The notes beneath the pieces are model-generated. The model ran no database searches and was not told where the DNA came from. It saw only the letters and a list, made by a program, of their open reading frames with translations. Positions 1 to 11,941 of a DNA stretch of 64,000 bases are shown one piece after another. The DNA comes from Capniomyces stellatus (lineage: Eukaryota > Kickxellomycota > Harpellomycetes > Harpellales > Legeriomycetaceae): positions 1 to 64,000 of the forward strand of contig LUVW01000042.1 in assembly GCA_001661515.1 (NCBI GenBank), read 5' to 3'. The number at the start of each line of letters is the position of its first letter. Within the stretch, counting starts at the first letter, position 1. Made by a program: the position numbers and the translations under genes.

Positions 1-520
1 AATTATCATATCCTAACAGCCAGATGTTCTTTATCCACAACGAGTTCATGTTTGACAATCTAACTCTCAGGATGATGCTTTATTCTCTCTTTTGCTTGTA
101 GTCTGTGTTTTTAGTATAAGTGGATATGCGACTTTGCGGGTTTATATCGGCAGTGTACCACACCTCAATCGCTATATTACTAATCCACATGCCTTGAGTT
201 TCACCAATCCGGATCAATATACTTTCAACCATTGGTGCAGCTGATTACACGGACACAAATGTCATTTTGGACATAAGTATATCCCCAAACGTATCATCAA
301 ATATTACTTTAAATGCGGGCACAGCCATAACACCAGACACAAGCATATCACCTTTTTAAATAGGCTTGTTTGGCATCGCTATTGCTGCATCGGGGTTTAG
401 TAGCAATGATACTGACTGGATTCCATTATGGCCCGTTTGACTCTGGCCTGATACACGTACGCTGGCCAAAGTTTATAATCAATCAGCACTATCCAATTTG
501 CCCTTGTTTACATTTCCAGT

Positions 521-572
521 GCTATCTAATGTTGCTATCTAATGTTGCTATCTAATGTTGCTATTCAATGTT
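521..572. repeat. 13-bp tandem repeat, 4 copies
   Basis: Four head-to-tail copies of the unit gctatctaatgtt are seen. The last copy carries a small change (gctattcaatgtt). Confidence 0.9.
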
Positions 573-618
573 ATTCCCCTGTGCTACTTTTTCTGTACAC
601 CCAATATGCCAAATGTCG

Positions 619-714
619 AACACACATTTGAACACATATTTGAACACACATTTGAGCACACATTTGAACACACATTTGAACACACATTTGAACACACATT
701 TGAACACACGCTTG
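619..714. repeat. 12-bp minisatellite, 8 copies
   Basis: Eight consecutive 12-bp units of aacacacatttg are present, with single changes in copies 2, 4 and 8. Because 12 is a multiple of three, every frame through it stays open. This explains spurious Asn-Thr-His or Cys-Val rich open frames on both strands here. Confidence 0.95.
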
Positions 715-3700
715 GTTGATTTGCTGAATACAGCTTTTCCGTTTACATTGTGTAATTCGGTGTTGTTTTTCTGAATGGCATTGATGTTGTGTTGAAATGG
801 CAGAACTAGTCTCATTTGTCCGCTTTTTCAATTTATTTCTTTAGCACAATTGCTTGATTTGTTCAGCGTAATCAATCAGCAATTTTATATCAGCAATTTT
901 ATATCAGTGCCTTTATTACCACCACTTTTTTGTTCTCTTGTCACAAAACACGACAAAACACGACAAAATACCTGTTGTATCTTTTTTCTTGAAACCAAAG
1001 CTATTGCGTCCTGGTCTACTCATTTCCAGTCATTCTCTTTAGGGCAGTCAGTCCAACTCGCCTGAGTCCAACACTTGATGTATTTGCCGCCATTTCCAAC
1101 TCTGCCGTTACTAACGACACACAGCCGCTTTGCACTGCATATACGTCACGCTCATCGCTAAGCCTACCCTGCATCACCATTATTGCAGCCATTATCACCA
1201 CCACTGCCACTGTATGTGATCCTAAAATCACCCTGTTTCAACGTAGGTGTGTCTTGTTGAAGCTGTAAGTGTGGTCTATATTCGATTGCAACACTGATGC
1301 TTGCAGCCATCAAAGTAAAGACTCACTCGAGTGATTGGTGTGTTTGCTGATTTGTTTTTAGCTATGTTTTTGTCTGACTGTGTCTATTGCATTATTTTGG
1401 CAGCACCGAGCATTCAACTCGTTTTGGCGAAATATATTTTGTTCTCAGAGACCAGAAATTGACTTGTGTAAATGTAGGAAAATTATGCTCAGATGGATCT
1501 TCATTCAATGCCAATATACCATCTATTACAAAACACACATTGTGCTGATTCAAGTTGCACAGCTTTTACCTATTGTCTTTTTATTGCTACTGGCTATACT
1601 TTTAACCCTTCAAAGAGAATCTGAATGTTTACACAGACGTTTTAGTCTTGTGTTATGTTTGCTTTGTGGACTTGTATCGATGGCTTTTACGCTTTAAGTT
1701 TGATCTTGTTTACAAATATAATCACCCGCTACTGTTTTTGAACCTTGTACCTTTATGTATCTGCGTTAGCTCTCGTATAATCAGTATAACTAGTATCATT
1801 TTGATTGCTTATTTAATTTGTACTCATTTTCCCAGATCGCTGTCTAATTGAAATGCAATGCACTGATCTTTTTCGTTTTTTTATCCTATGATTTCATCTA
1901 TCTATTATTATATTTCCTATTTAATTTCATCGTCTGTTATCTGTTATCTTGACTGGCGATATAAACTTGACTGAAGATAATTCAGGCAAGATTACTATCG
2001 TTTATAGACCTTTATCAAATTTTAACGTTTATTTATTTCCTTTAGGCCTAATTACTTACAAACATAATTATTATTATTTGCTGAATTGTTAGAACTGCCA
2101 TGTTATTACTCTATCTTCGATCAATGCTCTCAGTTATGTTATTTTAATATTTATTGTTTTAGTGAATTGTTTTAATTGCGTTGTTTTACTTTGTTTTTTT
2201 TTCAGTTTCAATTGGGGTTGTACTACGTCTTTTGTGAGCTTTTTAAATTAATTCAAGATCGATTTTCATTATTTTGTAATTCATATTTTTTTTTCAATCA
2301 AGTTAACACTTGCTATCAATATAGATGTGCTCGCAAGTTTATCCCAATTTGACCACAATTTATGATCTCTGTTATATTCTTCATTATCCTTTATTTACCA
2401 TTCAACTTTGCAAGGCATTTGTAGTTGTAACAATTGGACCAAACTACTTCAATTCGGCGTGAATGCAGTATCAATTTTGTAATTTTGTAGCATTATTAAC
2501 GTTGTATTTGGCGCCGTTTTCCAAGTTAACCCTTTCATGAAGCATTGATCGAATTTTATTTGAAATGGTGCAAGTGCTGTAAGTTTGTTTTCATTTTGTT
2601 AATAAAACATTCCTTTTTCTTAAGCCATTAAAGCACTGAAATCAATATCATTAAGATCAGTTTTTTTTCCATCAGCTTTCTTGGATGCTTGACAATTTGG
2701 ATCTGGTGCTTTCTAAACTATTATAGACTCAGCTACGAAGTTAACTGAAGATAATGTTTATGTCTGCACAGGTTTTTATAATCAGAGCGAGTTTGTTTAT
2801 TGTACATTCGACCAGCTCCCAACAGCATAGTATTTTATGTTAATTTTGTACACAATATACATGGGCATCTAAAGGCTGGTGTATGTGTTGAAGAATAAAA
2901 TTCATGCTGATCCAATACAGGCTGGCAAAAGATAAAATTAAGCAAAAAGCCTAAGCTGTGCATGCCAAATCATGAACTTAAGAAAGGCACAAGGATTAAG
3001 CCTCCATACTCAACTCTTCAACATTACTGTTATTTAAGATAAAGTAGTATTTTAATGTCAACGCAAAGTACCATATCGAAGCATTTCGTCTTTTATGCAA
3101 TGAGATAATATATAAATGACTTGGATCGGATATACACTGAAATCAATCATGCTTTAGTCAAAGAATATACTTTGGACAAGATATGTGTTTAAGTTAAGAG
3201 GCATTGTATGGTTGCATTGATCAGGCAAACTAATCATAGCACTGAATTATCCGAGTCAACAAAGTATGTTACTGATATTACATATAGTACCCTTTATGTC
3301 AGCAAGAGTATAGTACCGGCAGTATAGTTTGTATAGTTGTGATACACAGCTTGATTCTACAAAAGATAATAATTCCAATTAGTTAATAAGCCGATTGATT
3401 TTAACTAGGCGATTTACTAGATTAAATTTTGTAATATTTTGCATTAAATATTTTTTGCATTTTATTATATAATTTTTCAAAGGTTACTTATAACCTTAAT
3501 TATCAAAAAAAAAATCATTAAATGGTAATCGGAAAAAAAAGTTTAAATTTTATACAAAATGTAATTAGTTTGCTATTGCTTGATTTCATAACAATTTGGC
3601 TTGACAACGCGCCAAAGCTGTTTTATTAGACTGTGGGTTTAAACAATAATAACTTTGACCTATACACACACTTTGTTATCACTAGAAAGGTCTGATTCTT

Positions 3701-3799
3701 CATTTTATGTTTAGAAACGCCAACGCTAATCTGGTCCGGCATTTTTCTACAATTTCTTTAATTAGGGGTAATAAAACTTTGGAAAGTATAGAAATAAAC

Positions 3800-5572
3800 A
3801 TGGCAAAGTCAAAAGGTAAAAGCGGTGGGCCAGGTTTCTATGCAATACGAAGAGGAAGAAATATAGGAATATATACAGAATGGTAATACATGGGCATTTT
3901 TATTGAATTTACGAAGCCCCTTTCTTTAATTGTTTTAATTATTAAATCTATATTTTGTTGAATTCATCTTAATCGAGCCAAAAGCACTTTTTATAAATTT
4001 CATAATAGACTTTAGAATTGCAAAGGGGTTTAAAAAGTTAAAAACCAAAATGCAGAATAATTCAAGACTTTAATTTACCAACAACTGTATGTATATATAA
4101 ATTGAATACAGGGAGTTGTGTAAGCAGCAAGTAGTCGGTTATTCAAATGCACAATACAAAAAATTTCCAACCGAGATTGAGGCTAGTAATTATTTGGCAT
4201 ATCTTCCTGAAATTGAAGCTAGATCAAAACCTGCAACTAATGTAATAAGAGAGCCAAGTGAGATCCCAGCCAATGTCAAAGATAGTAATAGGCAAAACGA
4301 AACGCAATTGTACGGAGGAAGAAAGTTTGGGAGCAGTAAAAAAAGCGATGGCTATTCGAGTAATAGGAATAAGAGCGATAGCAGCGGTTACTCGCGGTCT
4401 AATCGAGATGTCATAACTCAAGAACATAGCTCGAGGAATTATAGGAATGATCGTTCACCAGGGTTTGACTATAACGATTCTGAAAGCAGAAGTGCTGATC
4501 GTACACGTTATGAGGAAAGGGGTAGGTATGAAGAAATGGATAGGTATGAGGAAAGAGGTAGATATGAGGAAAGGGGTAGATATGAGATGCAGAGTGCAGA
4601 TGATCTACATGCTCAAAACAGGAGTTGTGCTAGAGCTCCAATAGCCGAAGAGGGAGAACTTCAAGTAAGAGTGAAAACGGAATTTGAACAAGAACATCAT
4701 AGGGAGGGTGGGGGTGATATTGGCTATGGTTTACGTGAATCAAACAAAAATACAGAATATCACGAGATGCAGGATGATAAACTAGGAATAACGCAAATAG
4801 ACGAGACTAAGCCGCTTGTTATATATACAGACGGTGCTTGTCGAGGCAATGGAAAGTCGGGTAGTCAGGCGGGGGTGGGGGTCTACTTTGGACACAATGA
4901 CTTGCGAAATGTGAGCGAGAGGCTTGCTGGGCCTCAGACCAATAACCGTGCGGAGCTGATGGTAAGGATGTTTTAGAAAAAGCAATTGTCTTTCTTTTTT
5001 ATTTTTTTATTTACAGGATATCAACACGAAGGTATACCGGTGGTTGGAGGTGAGTGTGTTTAGACAATTGAAACTTGGTTGTTGTAAAAATAGGCGGTTA
5101 TTAGAGCTCTGGAAATGGCGGAACTGTACGAAAGAAAGAAGGAGATCACAGAGATTCCAAGAAAGATAATAATAAAGACCGACAGTAGATATACAATGAA
5201 CAGCATGACAAAATGGATTCATAAATGGGTGACAAACGGCTGGAAAACTGTTGGTGGTGGAAATGTGGATAATAAAGATCTAGTTGTACGATTAAATGAG
5301 CTTATTGTATCGAGGGCCGGGTTTGTGACATTTGTAAGTAAATACAATCTATAAGTAATTCGACTCACTGAAAATTTGAATATGTTTACCACTTTTTTTC
5401 CAATTTCGAGTAGAAAAAAAGGGATTTTTTATTGTTGGCTCTGGATTCAACTGTGTTTAACCACTTGATTGTTTTCTAAAAACGAATCTAGGAGTACGTT
5501 GCGGGTCACAGCCAGATCCCAGGAAATGAAATGGCAGATGAACTGGCTGTTAAAGGATCCCGTCTTCCCTAA
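3800..5572 (+). CDS. rnh1: Ribonuclease H1, hybrid-binding domain plus RNase H domain
   Basis: RNase H1 cleaves the RNA strand of RNA-DNA hybrids in nucleus or mitochondria. Exons by frame and splice sites are 3800-3882, 4112-4961, 5094-5333 and 5492-5572, giving 417 residues. The N-terminal hybrid-binding domain (viroplasmin fold) is split by intron 1: FYAIRRGRNIGIYTEW joins ELCKQQVVGYSNAQYKKFPT. A long hydrophilic linker follows, with a repeated RYEERG unit (4500-4590). The C-terminal catalytic domain has all four DEDD acidic residues: YTDGACRGNG, NNRAEL, KTDSRYT and GNEMADELA. The start is the first Met of the hybrid-binding domain. Intron 2 hides a possible 33-nt in-frame exon (separate entry). 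The gene is convergent with OXA1, about 340 bp away. The family call is certain; exon ends are very likely. Confidence 0.95.
5017..5049 (+). other. Candidate 33-nt in-frame cassette exon in RNase H1 intron 2
   Basis: These 33 bases sit inside the intron between exons 2 and 3. A pyrimidine-rich acceptor ending ttacag precedes them and a consensus donor gtgagt follows. They contain no stop in the phase-0 frame and would add DINTKVYRWLE after NNRAELM. The expected family reading (NNRAELM joined directly to AVIRALE) skips them. Using them would split the 132-nt intron into introns of 55 and 44 nt. The exon may be alternative, cryptic or never used. Confidence 0.35.
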
Positions 5573-5915
5573 ATACCGCAACACGGTTGGCATAATTGGA
5601 GGCACCAATTTCTTTTGGAACTAATAGATCTAGTGCATATAATATACCACTTACTATTACTACCATTACCGTGGTTGTTTTTATTACTAGTTTTTACCAC
5701 CATAGCCATTATTTTGGTATAATCCACATCGGGCTTGTTGGGTAAAGTGGATTTAGCCTTGTATATAATAAGTGTTCATTAATAGATGGGTGCGATGATT
5801 TGTTTTTAATTGTAACCTGATGTGAATAAATTAGAAGAGAAAAAGTCAACGGTCAAACAAGCTAAATCTATGAGTTATTTTTCCAAGCAACTTGTGCGTA
5901 TTGTTTTGATCAAAG
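5573..5915. other. Convergent 3' region between RNase H1 and OXA1
   Basis: This is AT-rich sequence shared by the 3' ends of two convergent genes. No open frame or RNA gene was recognised. Confidence 0.7.
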
Positions 5916-7740
5916 CTAGTTTTTTTTATCATTTTCAGGTACATGAAAGGCTAAAGCCTTTCTTAACGGCTTATACTGAAAGACAGCATTTTGGATGATG
6001 CTGTACAGCGCTGAAGAAATCCAGTAAATATTTAGTGCCTATACACACAAACATAAAAAGTAAAAAAAAAAGTAAAATGTAAGGTGTTTGTTGGTTAAGG
6101 TTTAATAAGAGCTGTGAGTTGTAGGAGCCTGCATCCAAGATTATAAACAAAAGAGCGAGTATAAAAAAGAGATTTAAGATAAAGAAACGAATAAATAGAA
6201 ACAGAAAAAGTGTAATATAGTGTGCTTACAACTGGGGCGCTAATGGCGATTGGGATCATTGCCACACAAACTCCTCTAAACACATTCACTATAATTTTTT
6301 GGAATTTGGTTTGTTCGCCCGACGTTTGCCGCATATACCTCTGACTCAGCTGTGTAAAAATCATAAAGTACATAGTATGTTTTTAGGAATATATCAAATT
6401 GGCAGTCTGAAGAATATTCGTTTAGTTTGGGAGTTCAGAATTCGCAAATGTAAAAGCTTAGCTTTTAGATGACTGCATCGATATGTAGATTTGTACTTTA
6501 ATTTCAAGTTACCTGTAAATTTGCCAAATACAAAGAGGATACGAGAACTGGTAGAATGTAAGTTGGGTCTGTGGCCAAAAGATCTGTAAACCAGAGGGTG
6601 CCACCATTGGAAAACTCGGCAAGTATCGACTGGGAGGCAGTGGTAGATACGTTTCCAAATATCAGAGACGAATTTCCTGTCATACCTCTAATTGTTAGCG
6701 ACAGCACAATCCAAAGCGGAATCTGTACCAAAGGAAGTACCATTGTAAAAGCTGGATGGCAGCTGTTTTTCAAGTATAGTTCGTTGGCCTTTTTTTTATA
6801 CTATGGATAGTTATGCAATGGGATCCAGTTAATAAAGGTTGAGCAATGATAAAAAAAAGCAGAGATCTGGTATTCCAACGCACTTTTACAAGTACGAGTA
6901 TGAGTTCTAGCAACCCATTGAAATGCCACACAAAAACACCATGCCAGAATGGCAGAGAGTAAAAGTCTGGGTTAGTGGCGTGGCCAGTTTGTATGGTTGG
7001 AAGCTTACTTTTTGGCGGTACAGTTTTTTGAATTGCATTTCGCTCATTTTTTTGTTTTTAGCTTCGATTTCAACAAAGCTTTTTATAGCGCTTGCCCAGC
7101 TTTTTAACAGTGGCTGTAGCTTCTTGACCCTTGATGTTGCCCTTTGCTGATATATCGAAATAGGAAGCGTGGTGAAGCTCCGCAGAACAACCGCTGAAGA
7201 AAAAATCGCAGCCCACCAAGGCAAGCCAGTTACATCAATGCCGATTATTGAGAATCCCTCATGCAGCTTTTCTAGCAAGGCCTGGGTAAGCTGAAAAACG
7301 AATGGGGCCGAATTGTTCAGCATTTCGCCTTGATCTGGGGTTAATAAGTTGGATTTTAAAGCGTCATAGGTTTCTTCTGATCCTCCGTTTTCCATTCCTG
7401 ATATGCTGCTGTCTAACAAACCATTGTTCTCTTCTGCATTTGTGTCTGATATTTTGCTATTTTCATTTGTTTTAGAGGAGTAGCTTCTAAACTGACTAAA
7501 GCTACTCATTTGGGCCACTTTGTTTGTTGTACATTCTCTACTTTGAAATTGTTGTGGACCAAGACATCTTTTTGTCAAGCCAGGCCTTAGTTTAATTCCT
7601 ACTCTGTCGTTTATGCTGGTATGCGCGAAAAAAGAAGCTGCATGTGTAGTTTTTGTTTTATTTTGAACCCATTTCGAAAATATGCTTTGTACGTTTCGTT
7701 TAATCAAGATTGATTTGGTTTTGTTGCAAGTTGGAATCAT
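5916..7740 (-). CDS. oxa1: Mitochondrial inner-membrane insertase OXA1 (YidC/Oxa1/Alb3 family)
   Basis: OXA1 inserts mitochondrially made and some imported proteins into the inner membrane. Exons on the minus strand are 7740-7009, 6788-6513, 6349-6230 and 6038-5916, all joined in phase 0, giving 416 residues. The first ~130 residues are basic, Ser/Asn-rich and without hydrophobic segments, as expected for a matrix presequence. Family marks follow: the first membrane helix (GLPWWAAIFSSAVVLRS), the matrix loop with KKLYRQK, the hydrophobic segment MVLPLVQIPLWIVLSL, the helix VCVAMIPIAISAPV, and a last helix in exon 4 (YWISSALYSIIQNAVF) followed by a short basic tail. Exon 4 was found by looking for the missing final helix behind an acceptor ending gtatag. 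The length is normal for the family. Confidence 0.93.
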
Positions 7741-8830
7741 TTAGATTTAGTGCTGATTTCGTAATGCATAAAGACCAAGGAAACGCGATCGGCGAGTAAG
7801 GCTAGGTAAGCTATCTCTTGTTTTTATTTCTTACTATTATTGTTTTTATCAGTGTGACTATATACTAATCAATGATTGTCTTTTAACGCATGGTTTAATA
7901 AAGTAAGAAAAAACGCTTTTATTTATTAACAATTTATTTACTTGATTTGAAAAATTGTGCGTAAAGGCGAAAGATTAAGTAAAGTGTAGTAAGGATAATA
8001 AAAAATAAAAAAGGCTCGCAAAACTTTGGAAGGTAGACAAGCAAAGTTATTGGATCGATCAAATAAAGTTTTCTTGGTAATAATGGCGTTAGCTTTTCAG
8101 CGAGATTGCTAGAGAGCTAAAATACAACGTTGTAATATTGAAGCTAAATGGAGTGTTTCAGGCAAATCAATAGATCAAGTTAAACAGAGACGACAAAAAA
8201 ACCCACAGAACGGTTTTAAGTAAGGCCAAGATACTGTGGAGGGAAAAGAGGGTATGGGAAATGGAAACTACAACAACAATGCTGGCTGAATTACGTAATT
8301 AGATTTGTCTAATTCAAAAAAGTTGCTTGAAACGAGTAAGATAAAATGAGGCGTTTGAAAGGAAAAAAAAGGTCTAGATGTGTAAATATAGTTTAATCTG
8401 AAGTTGATTTGAAGGAAAGGCCAAGAAAAACAAACAGGATAAAAATTAATAACAAGGTAAAAAAAACAAGTTGAAAGTTTAATATCCTGGACCAAAAACA
8501 AACTGAAAACAAAAAAAATACAGCAAAAAAGAATCACGCTGCATATTTCTTCAACATTTAACAGAAAAGAGCTAAAATAAGTATTAAGAATAAAAAAGAA
8601 ATAAAAAAAATCAAGGCGGTATTCAACAAGAGCATTAAAAGACAGTTACAAATTCATTAAATAACAGTTCATATTTTTGTTTTGTTTTTTAAAAAAAACT
8701 AATTAAAGTAGAAGCATCATCATTGTTTTTATCATCAACCTTGTTTTTAGAAAAAAGAAAGTTGCAGATTAATATAGCCTCGTTTGCAACGATTTCAAAA
8801 CAGTAGATTGATTTGTTATAGTGTTCAATC
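7741..8830. other. Divergent intergenic region between OXA1 and the Gly-rich gene
   Basis: About 1.1 kb of A-rich sequence separates two divergently read genes, so promoters for both are expected here. No coding or RNA gene was recognised. The last ~550 bases before 8831 are strongly A-rich on the plus strand, as seen upstream of several genes in this window. Confidence 0.65.
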
Positions 8831-10875
8831 ATGTCCAATTACTACCCAAGAGACGATTACAACGACAGCCATAATAGGGAGGCGGGCAACGGCAGCACGA
8901 ACAATTATGGCCAAGGCGATGCTTATCACCAAAATTATCAGAACCAAGAGTATGACAACAACGGGACCAGAGCTGTTTTTTCAGAATCACAGGAACCTGG
9001 AACAAGAGCAGGAGGAGGCTTTCCAGATTCTGGCCAAGGCTACAGCATTCCTGGAGGGTTCCAAAGCTCAACAAATAACCAAGAGCACGGATATGGCGGA
9101 GGTTACAACCAGCCCCCAAAGAATTCAGGCGGAGGTTACCAAAACCAACAGGGAGGGTTTCCAAGCCACAATTCAAACAATTACGGAGGCAGTAACGATG
9201 GGTACTCGCAACGTCCACAGCAAGGAAACAACAATGGACCAGCATTTAATCCACAAATGAACCCACAAGGATATGGGGCAAACCAAAGCCAAAGCCCACA
9301 ACCAAGCCAACAGGGTCAAGGATATAATAGTGGGCCTGGCCAAAGACCTCAAAACCCTCAAGGTGGGTATGGAAACAGCCCAGGGCCAGGAATGGGAGGA
9401 GGAAGACCAGGCTCAGATAATAGACCCCAGAACCAGCAGCAAGGATATGGAAACAGTCCAGGGCCAGATAATAGACCTCAAAACCCTCAAGGTGGGTACG
9501 GAAACAGCCCAGGGCCAGGATATGGAAACAGCCCAGGGCCAGGGATGGGAGGAGGACCACGCCCACCAAACCAGCAACAAGGATACGGAAACAATCCAGG
9601 GCCAGGGATGGGAGGAGGATCAGGACCAGGAATGGGAATGGGAGGAGGACCAGGGCCAAACAATAGACCCCAGAACCCTCAAGGTGGGTACGGAAACAGC
9701 CCAGGGCCAGGATATGGAAACAGTCCAGGGCCAGGAATGGGAGGACCAGGAATGGGAATGGGAGGAGGGCCACGCCCACCAAACCAGCAACAAGGATATG
9801 GAAACAGCCCAGGGCCAGGATCGGGCTCTGGTCCTAGGCCACCTACTGGCAGCAGTGGTCCACGGCCATCAAACTTTGCGCAAAGTCAAGGAAATGGACC
9901 TAGACCTAACCAAGGACAAGGTTCATCGTATTCCGGGTCAGGAAATAGTGGAGGCGGTGGTGGAGGGCTAGGCGGAGCACCAGGAGGACTGAATTTAGGA
10001 ATGTTGGCTGGTTTGGCAGCTGGGTTAAGCCCAATGTTGGGAGGTGGAGGAAGTGGTGGAGGCAGCCATGCCGGTGGAGGTGGAATGGATATAGGCAAAA
10101 TCATGGGGCTGCTAGGCGGCTTCGGTGGTGGCTCAAAACCACAGGGCGGAAGCAGTGGAGGAGGAGGAGGTGGTGGAGGGTTTGATATAATGAGCCTTGC
10201 CTCTTCATTCTTAGGCGGTAAGCCTAGTAGCGGTGGTGGCGGCGGCGGCGGTGCAAGTAGCAGCATGATAACAGGCGTGAGTATCTATCTATCTAAGTTT
10301 GGTTGTTATAAAGCACTAGCTTGTTGAAATTTAAGGCTTTACGAGCACAAATGACTTTGTGATTAAACTGTGACTTTTTTTATTTTTTATTTTATTTTTT
10401 TCGGTTTAGTTGCTTGGAAATCTTATGGGCGGGTCAAAGAGAGACATAAACTCGGTTTCGACTGCCTTGAACTACAACGAAGCAGTCGAGGCGCACAGGG
10501 TTGTTTATGTAAGTTTGAACATAATATATATATGTATATATATGTATATATTTAACACATACGCGACCTGAATCTAAAAAGTATATACAACGTGCACTTC
10601 TTTTGTTGACTACGATTTAGGGATCGGACTTTATTGCCAACTTTGAGCCAGAGTATTTGGGTGGGGCTGTTGCGGTAGAGGCTTTGCAGAAAGTTCAGCA
10701 CATGCCTCAAGACAAAGTATCAGACGAAATGGTAATTGCTGCAGTGGCCAATGAGTCACTTGAGCTGCACAGTAGGTATCAAAGCCAAGGCGGCAGGTGC
10801 AGTTCAGACTCCATTTCGGGCGCTGCAGTCCAAACAGCCACAGAGATTCTTAGCGAGTCTTTGAGTAGATATTGA
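8831..10875 (+). CDS. Gly/Pro/Gln/Asn-rich protein with C-terminal DUF7721-like ('beta-flanking') module
   Basis: Exons 8831-10276, 10410-10508 and 10621-10875 join in phase 0 to give 599 residues. Residues 1-~330 are low complexity, dominated by repeated QGYGNSPGP, NRPQNPQGG and GPGMGGG blocks, a prion-like composition. Residues ~370-480 are Gly-rich with short Met/Leu stretches (MDIGKIMGLLGG, FDIMSLASSFLGG). The C-terminal ~120 residues are mainly helical: LNYNEAVEAHRVVYG, GGAVAVEALQKVQHM, DEMVIAAVANESLELHSRY and AAVQTATEILSESL. That order resembles the fungal family I know as beta-flanking protein (DUF7721), whose function is unknown to me. The downstream intronless gene at 12919 has the same module order, so the two are probably paralogs. 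A cytoplasmic or condensate role is speculation. Confidence 0.8.
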
Positions 10876-11205
10876 TTTAACTGTTTGTACCACAACTTCA
10901 GCTCGCTTTGTCTCATCCAACTTCAACTATATTTTCATTTTTGTTTTTGTTTCTGTTTCCTTTTTTCTAATTTCCATTTGTTTGGTATCACATCGATATC
11001 TTTATTAATCATTTATATTAAAATGGGTCTATTTTGTTTTTTTATTGCTTAATTCACAAACATTCACAAATTTCAACTCATCATTATTTTTCTCTATGGA
11101 CTTGACTTTTTCGTTTTTGAATAATACTTTTTTATATGATTTTATTGATCTATGTTGCGTTAATGAATGAAGGAAGCTTCAATGGCCGAGATTGTGTTAA
11201 GGGCA

Positions 11206-11310
11206 AAGATTTTGTAGTGTGGATTTCTGGCTTAAAATATCGCATACATGTAGTTGTGTTAATTGCCAAGTTTAAACCAAGAAGATTCGTTTTTTTATGC
11301 CGAATCTTTT
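11206..11310 (+). repeat. Dispersed element family A, copy 1
   Basis: The start reads tttgtagtgtggatttctgg followed by cttaaaatatc. It ends in a potential hairpin with arms agattcg (from 11283) and cgaatct (from 11301). A diverged copy lies 300 bp downstream. A related start (tttggatttcaggcttgaaa) occurs at 33556 and 62526. Confidence 0.55.
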
Positions 11311-11507
11311 TTTCTTTTCTTTTCACAATTGACTTTGATATTGTAATAATAATAAAACTAAACTAAACTATATAATAATGGTAATGGATAGCTGTAATGA
11401 TCAGGTCAACCAAGCTCCTGAATAAAATTCCGATAATACCCACAGCGGGGAAGAATCCACGGTTATATACTAACTACTAACAACTATACTTGGTAGTTTT
11501 GCCACTT

Positions 11508-11680
11508 AAAATTTTTGTAGTGTGAATTTCCGGCTTAAAATATCACCTGCATATATTTCTGTTAACTGCTAGTCTTATTCTGATCTCTCTTGAGATCGTC
11601 CGTATCTTAATGTTGCTGTATCTTTATTACTAAGTAAAAACTAGAAAGATTCACTCCTTTGAGTCGAATCTCATATTCTT
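11508..11680 (+). repeat. Dispersed element family A, copy 2
   Basis: The start reads ttttgtagtgtgaatttccg followed by gcttaaaatatc. The sequence then diverges from copy 1 and is longer. It ends in the same kind of hairpin: agattc at 11647-11652 and gaatct at 11666-11671. Taac and aat repeats follow directly. The segment gagtcgaatctc vaguely resembles a pol III B box. Confidence 0.5.
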
Positions 11681-11868
11681 ATAACTAACTAACTAACTAA
11701 ATAAATAAAATAACTAAATAATTAATAATAATAATAATGAATACATCCAATCGGACCTCTAAATACTGTTGATAAAACCACAAGGGGACAAAACTCAACT
11801 GTACCTAGCTGTTTGATTATATTATTCACTATTACTTTTGGTCGTATTATATATGCGACAATTTATGG

Positions 11869-11941
11869 GCCCGGCTAGCTCAATTGGTAGAGCGTGAGAC
11901 TTTTAATCTCAAGGTTGTGGGTTCGATCCCCACGTTGGGCG
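11869..11941 (+). tRNA. tRNA-Lys (anticodon UUU), intronless
   Basis: The 73 bases fold as a complete tRNA. The acceptor stem GCCCGGC pairs with GTTGGGC, closing with G-T pairs. The D arm is GCTC...GAGC. The anticodon stem TGAGA/TCTCA encloses loop CTTTTAA with anticodon TTT at 11902-11904. The T arm is GTGGG TTCGATC CCCAC, and the discriminator base is G. A and B boxes are internal and intact. CCA is not encoded, as normal for a nuclear gene. The gene lies alone between the two DUF7721-like genes. Confidence 0.97.

Larger units (their letters stand above)
1..3799. other. Long stretch without a supported gene (window start)
   Basis: No gene can be supported. The first 570 bases are less AT-rich than the rest. 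They give protein-like text in two frames: one open from about 56 to 243, another from about 205 onward broken by in-frame stops near 358 and 438. This may be a decayed gene or the tail of a gene that lies to the left. A short open frame at 1380-1697 has no recognisable motif. From 1.7 to 3.8 kb the sequence is AT-rich, with poly-A and poly-T runs and stops in all frames, as expected for intergenic DNA and the RNase H1 promoter region. Confidence 0.5.
10876..11868. other. Intergenic region with two diverged copies of a short dispersed element
   Basis: No gene is supported. The region carries 3' sequence of the upstream gene, two diverged copies of a short repeat (separate entries) and short taac/aat repeats near 11680-11740. 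An open frame at 11136-11366 overlaps the first repeat copy and shows no protein family signal. Confidence 0.6.

Noticed and set aside
561..831. Overlapping Cys-Val rich and Asn-Thr-His rich open frames on both strands
   Set aside because: They are produced by the 12-bp minisatellite, which keeps every frame open; they are not genes.
1380..1851. Hydrophobic frames at 1.4-1.85 kb
   Set aside because: Leu/Phe-rich reading of T-rich DNA; no recognisable transmembrane protein family and no clear gene structure.
9246..10266. Long alternative-frame proteins across the Gly/Pro repeat region
   Set aside because: They are shadows of the real GYGNSPGP repeat frame; the true frame joins to the conserved C-terminal exons.
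11666..11690. B-box-like sequence suggesting a tRNA-derived SINE
   Set aside because: No convincing A box lies at the right distance upstream and no tRNA fold is possible.
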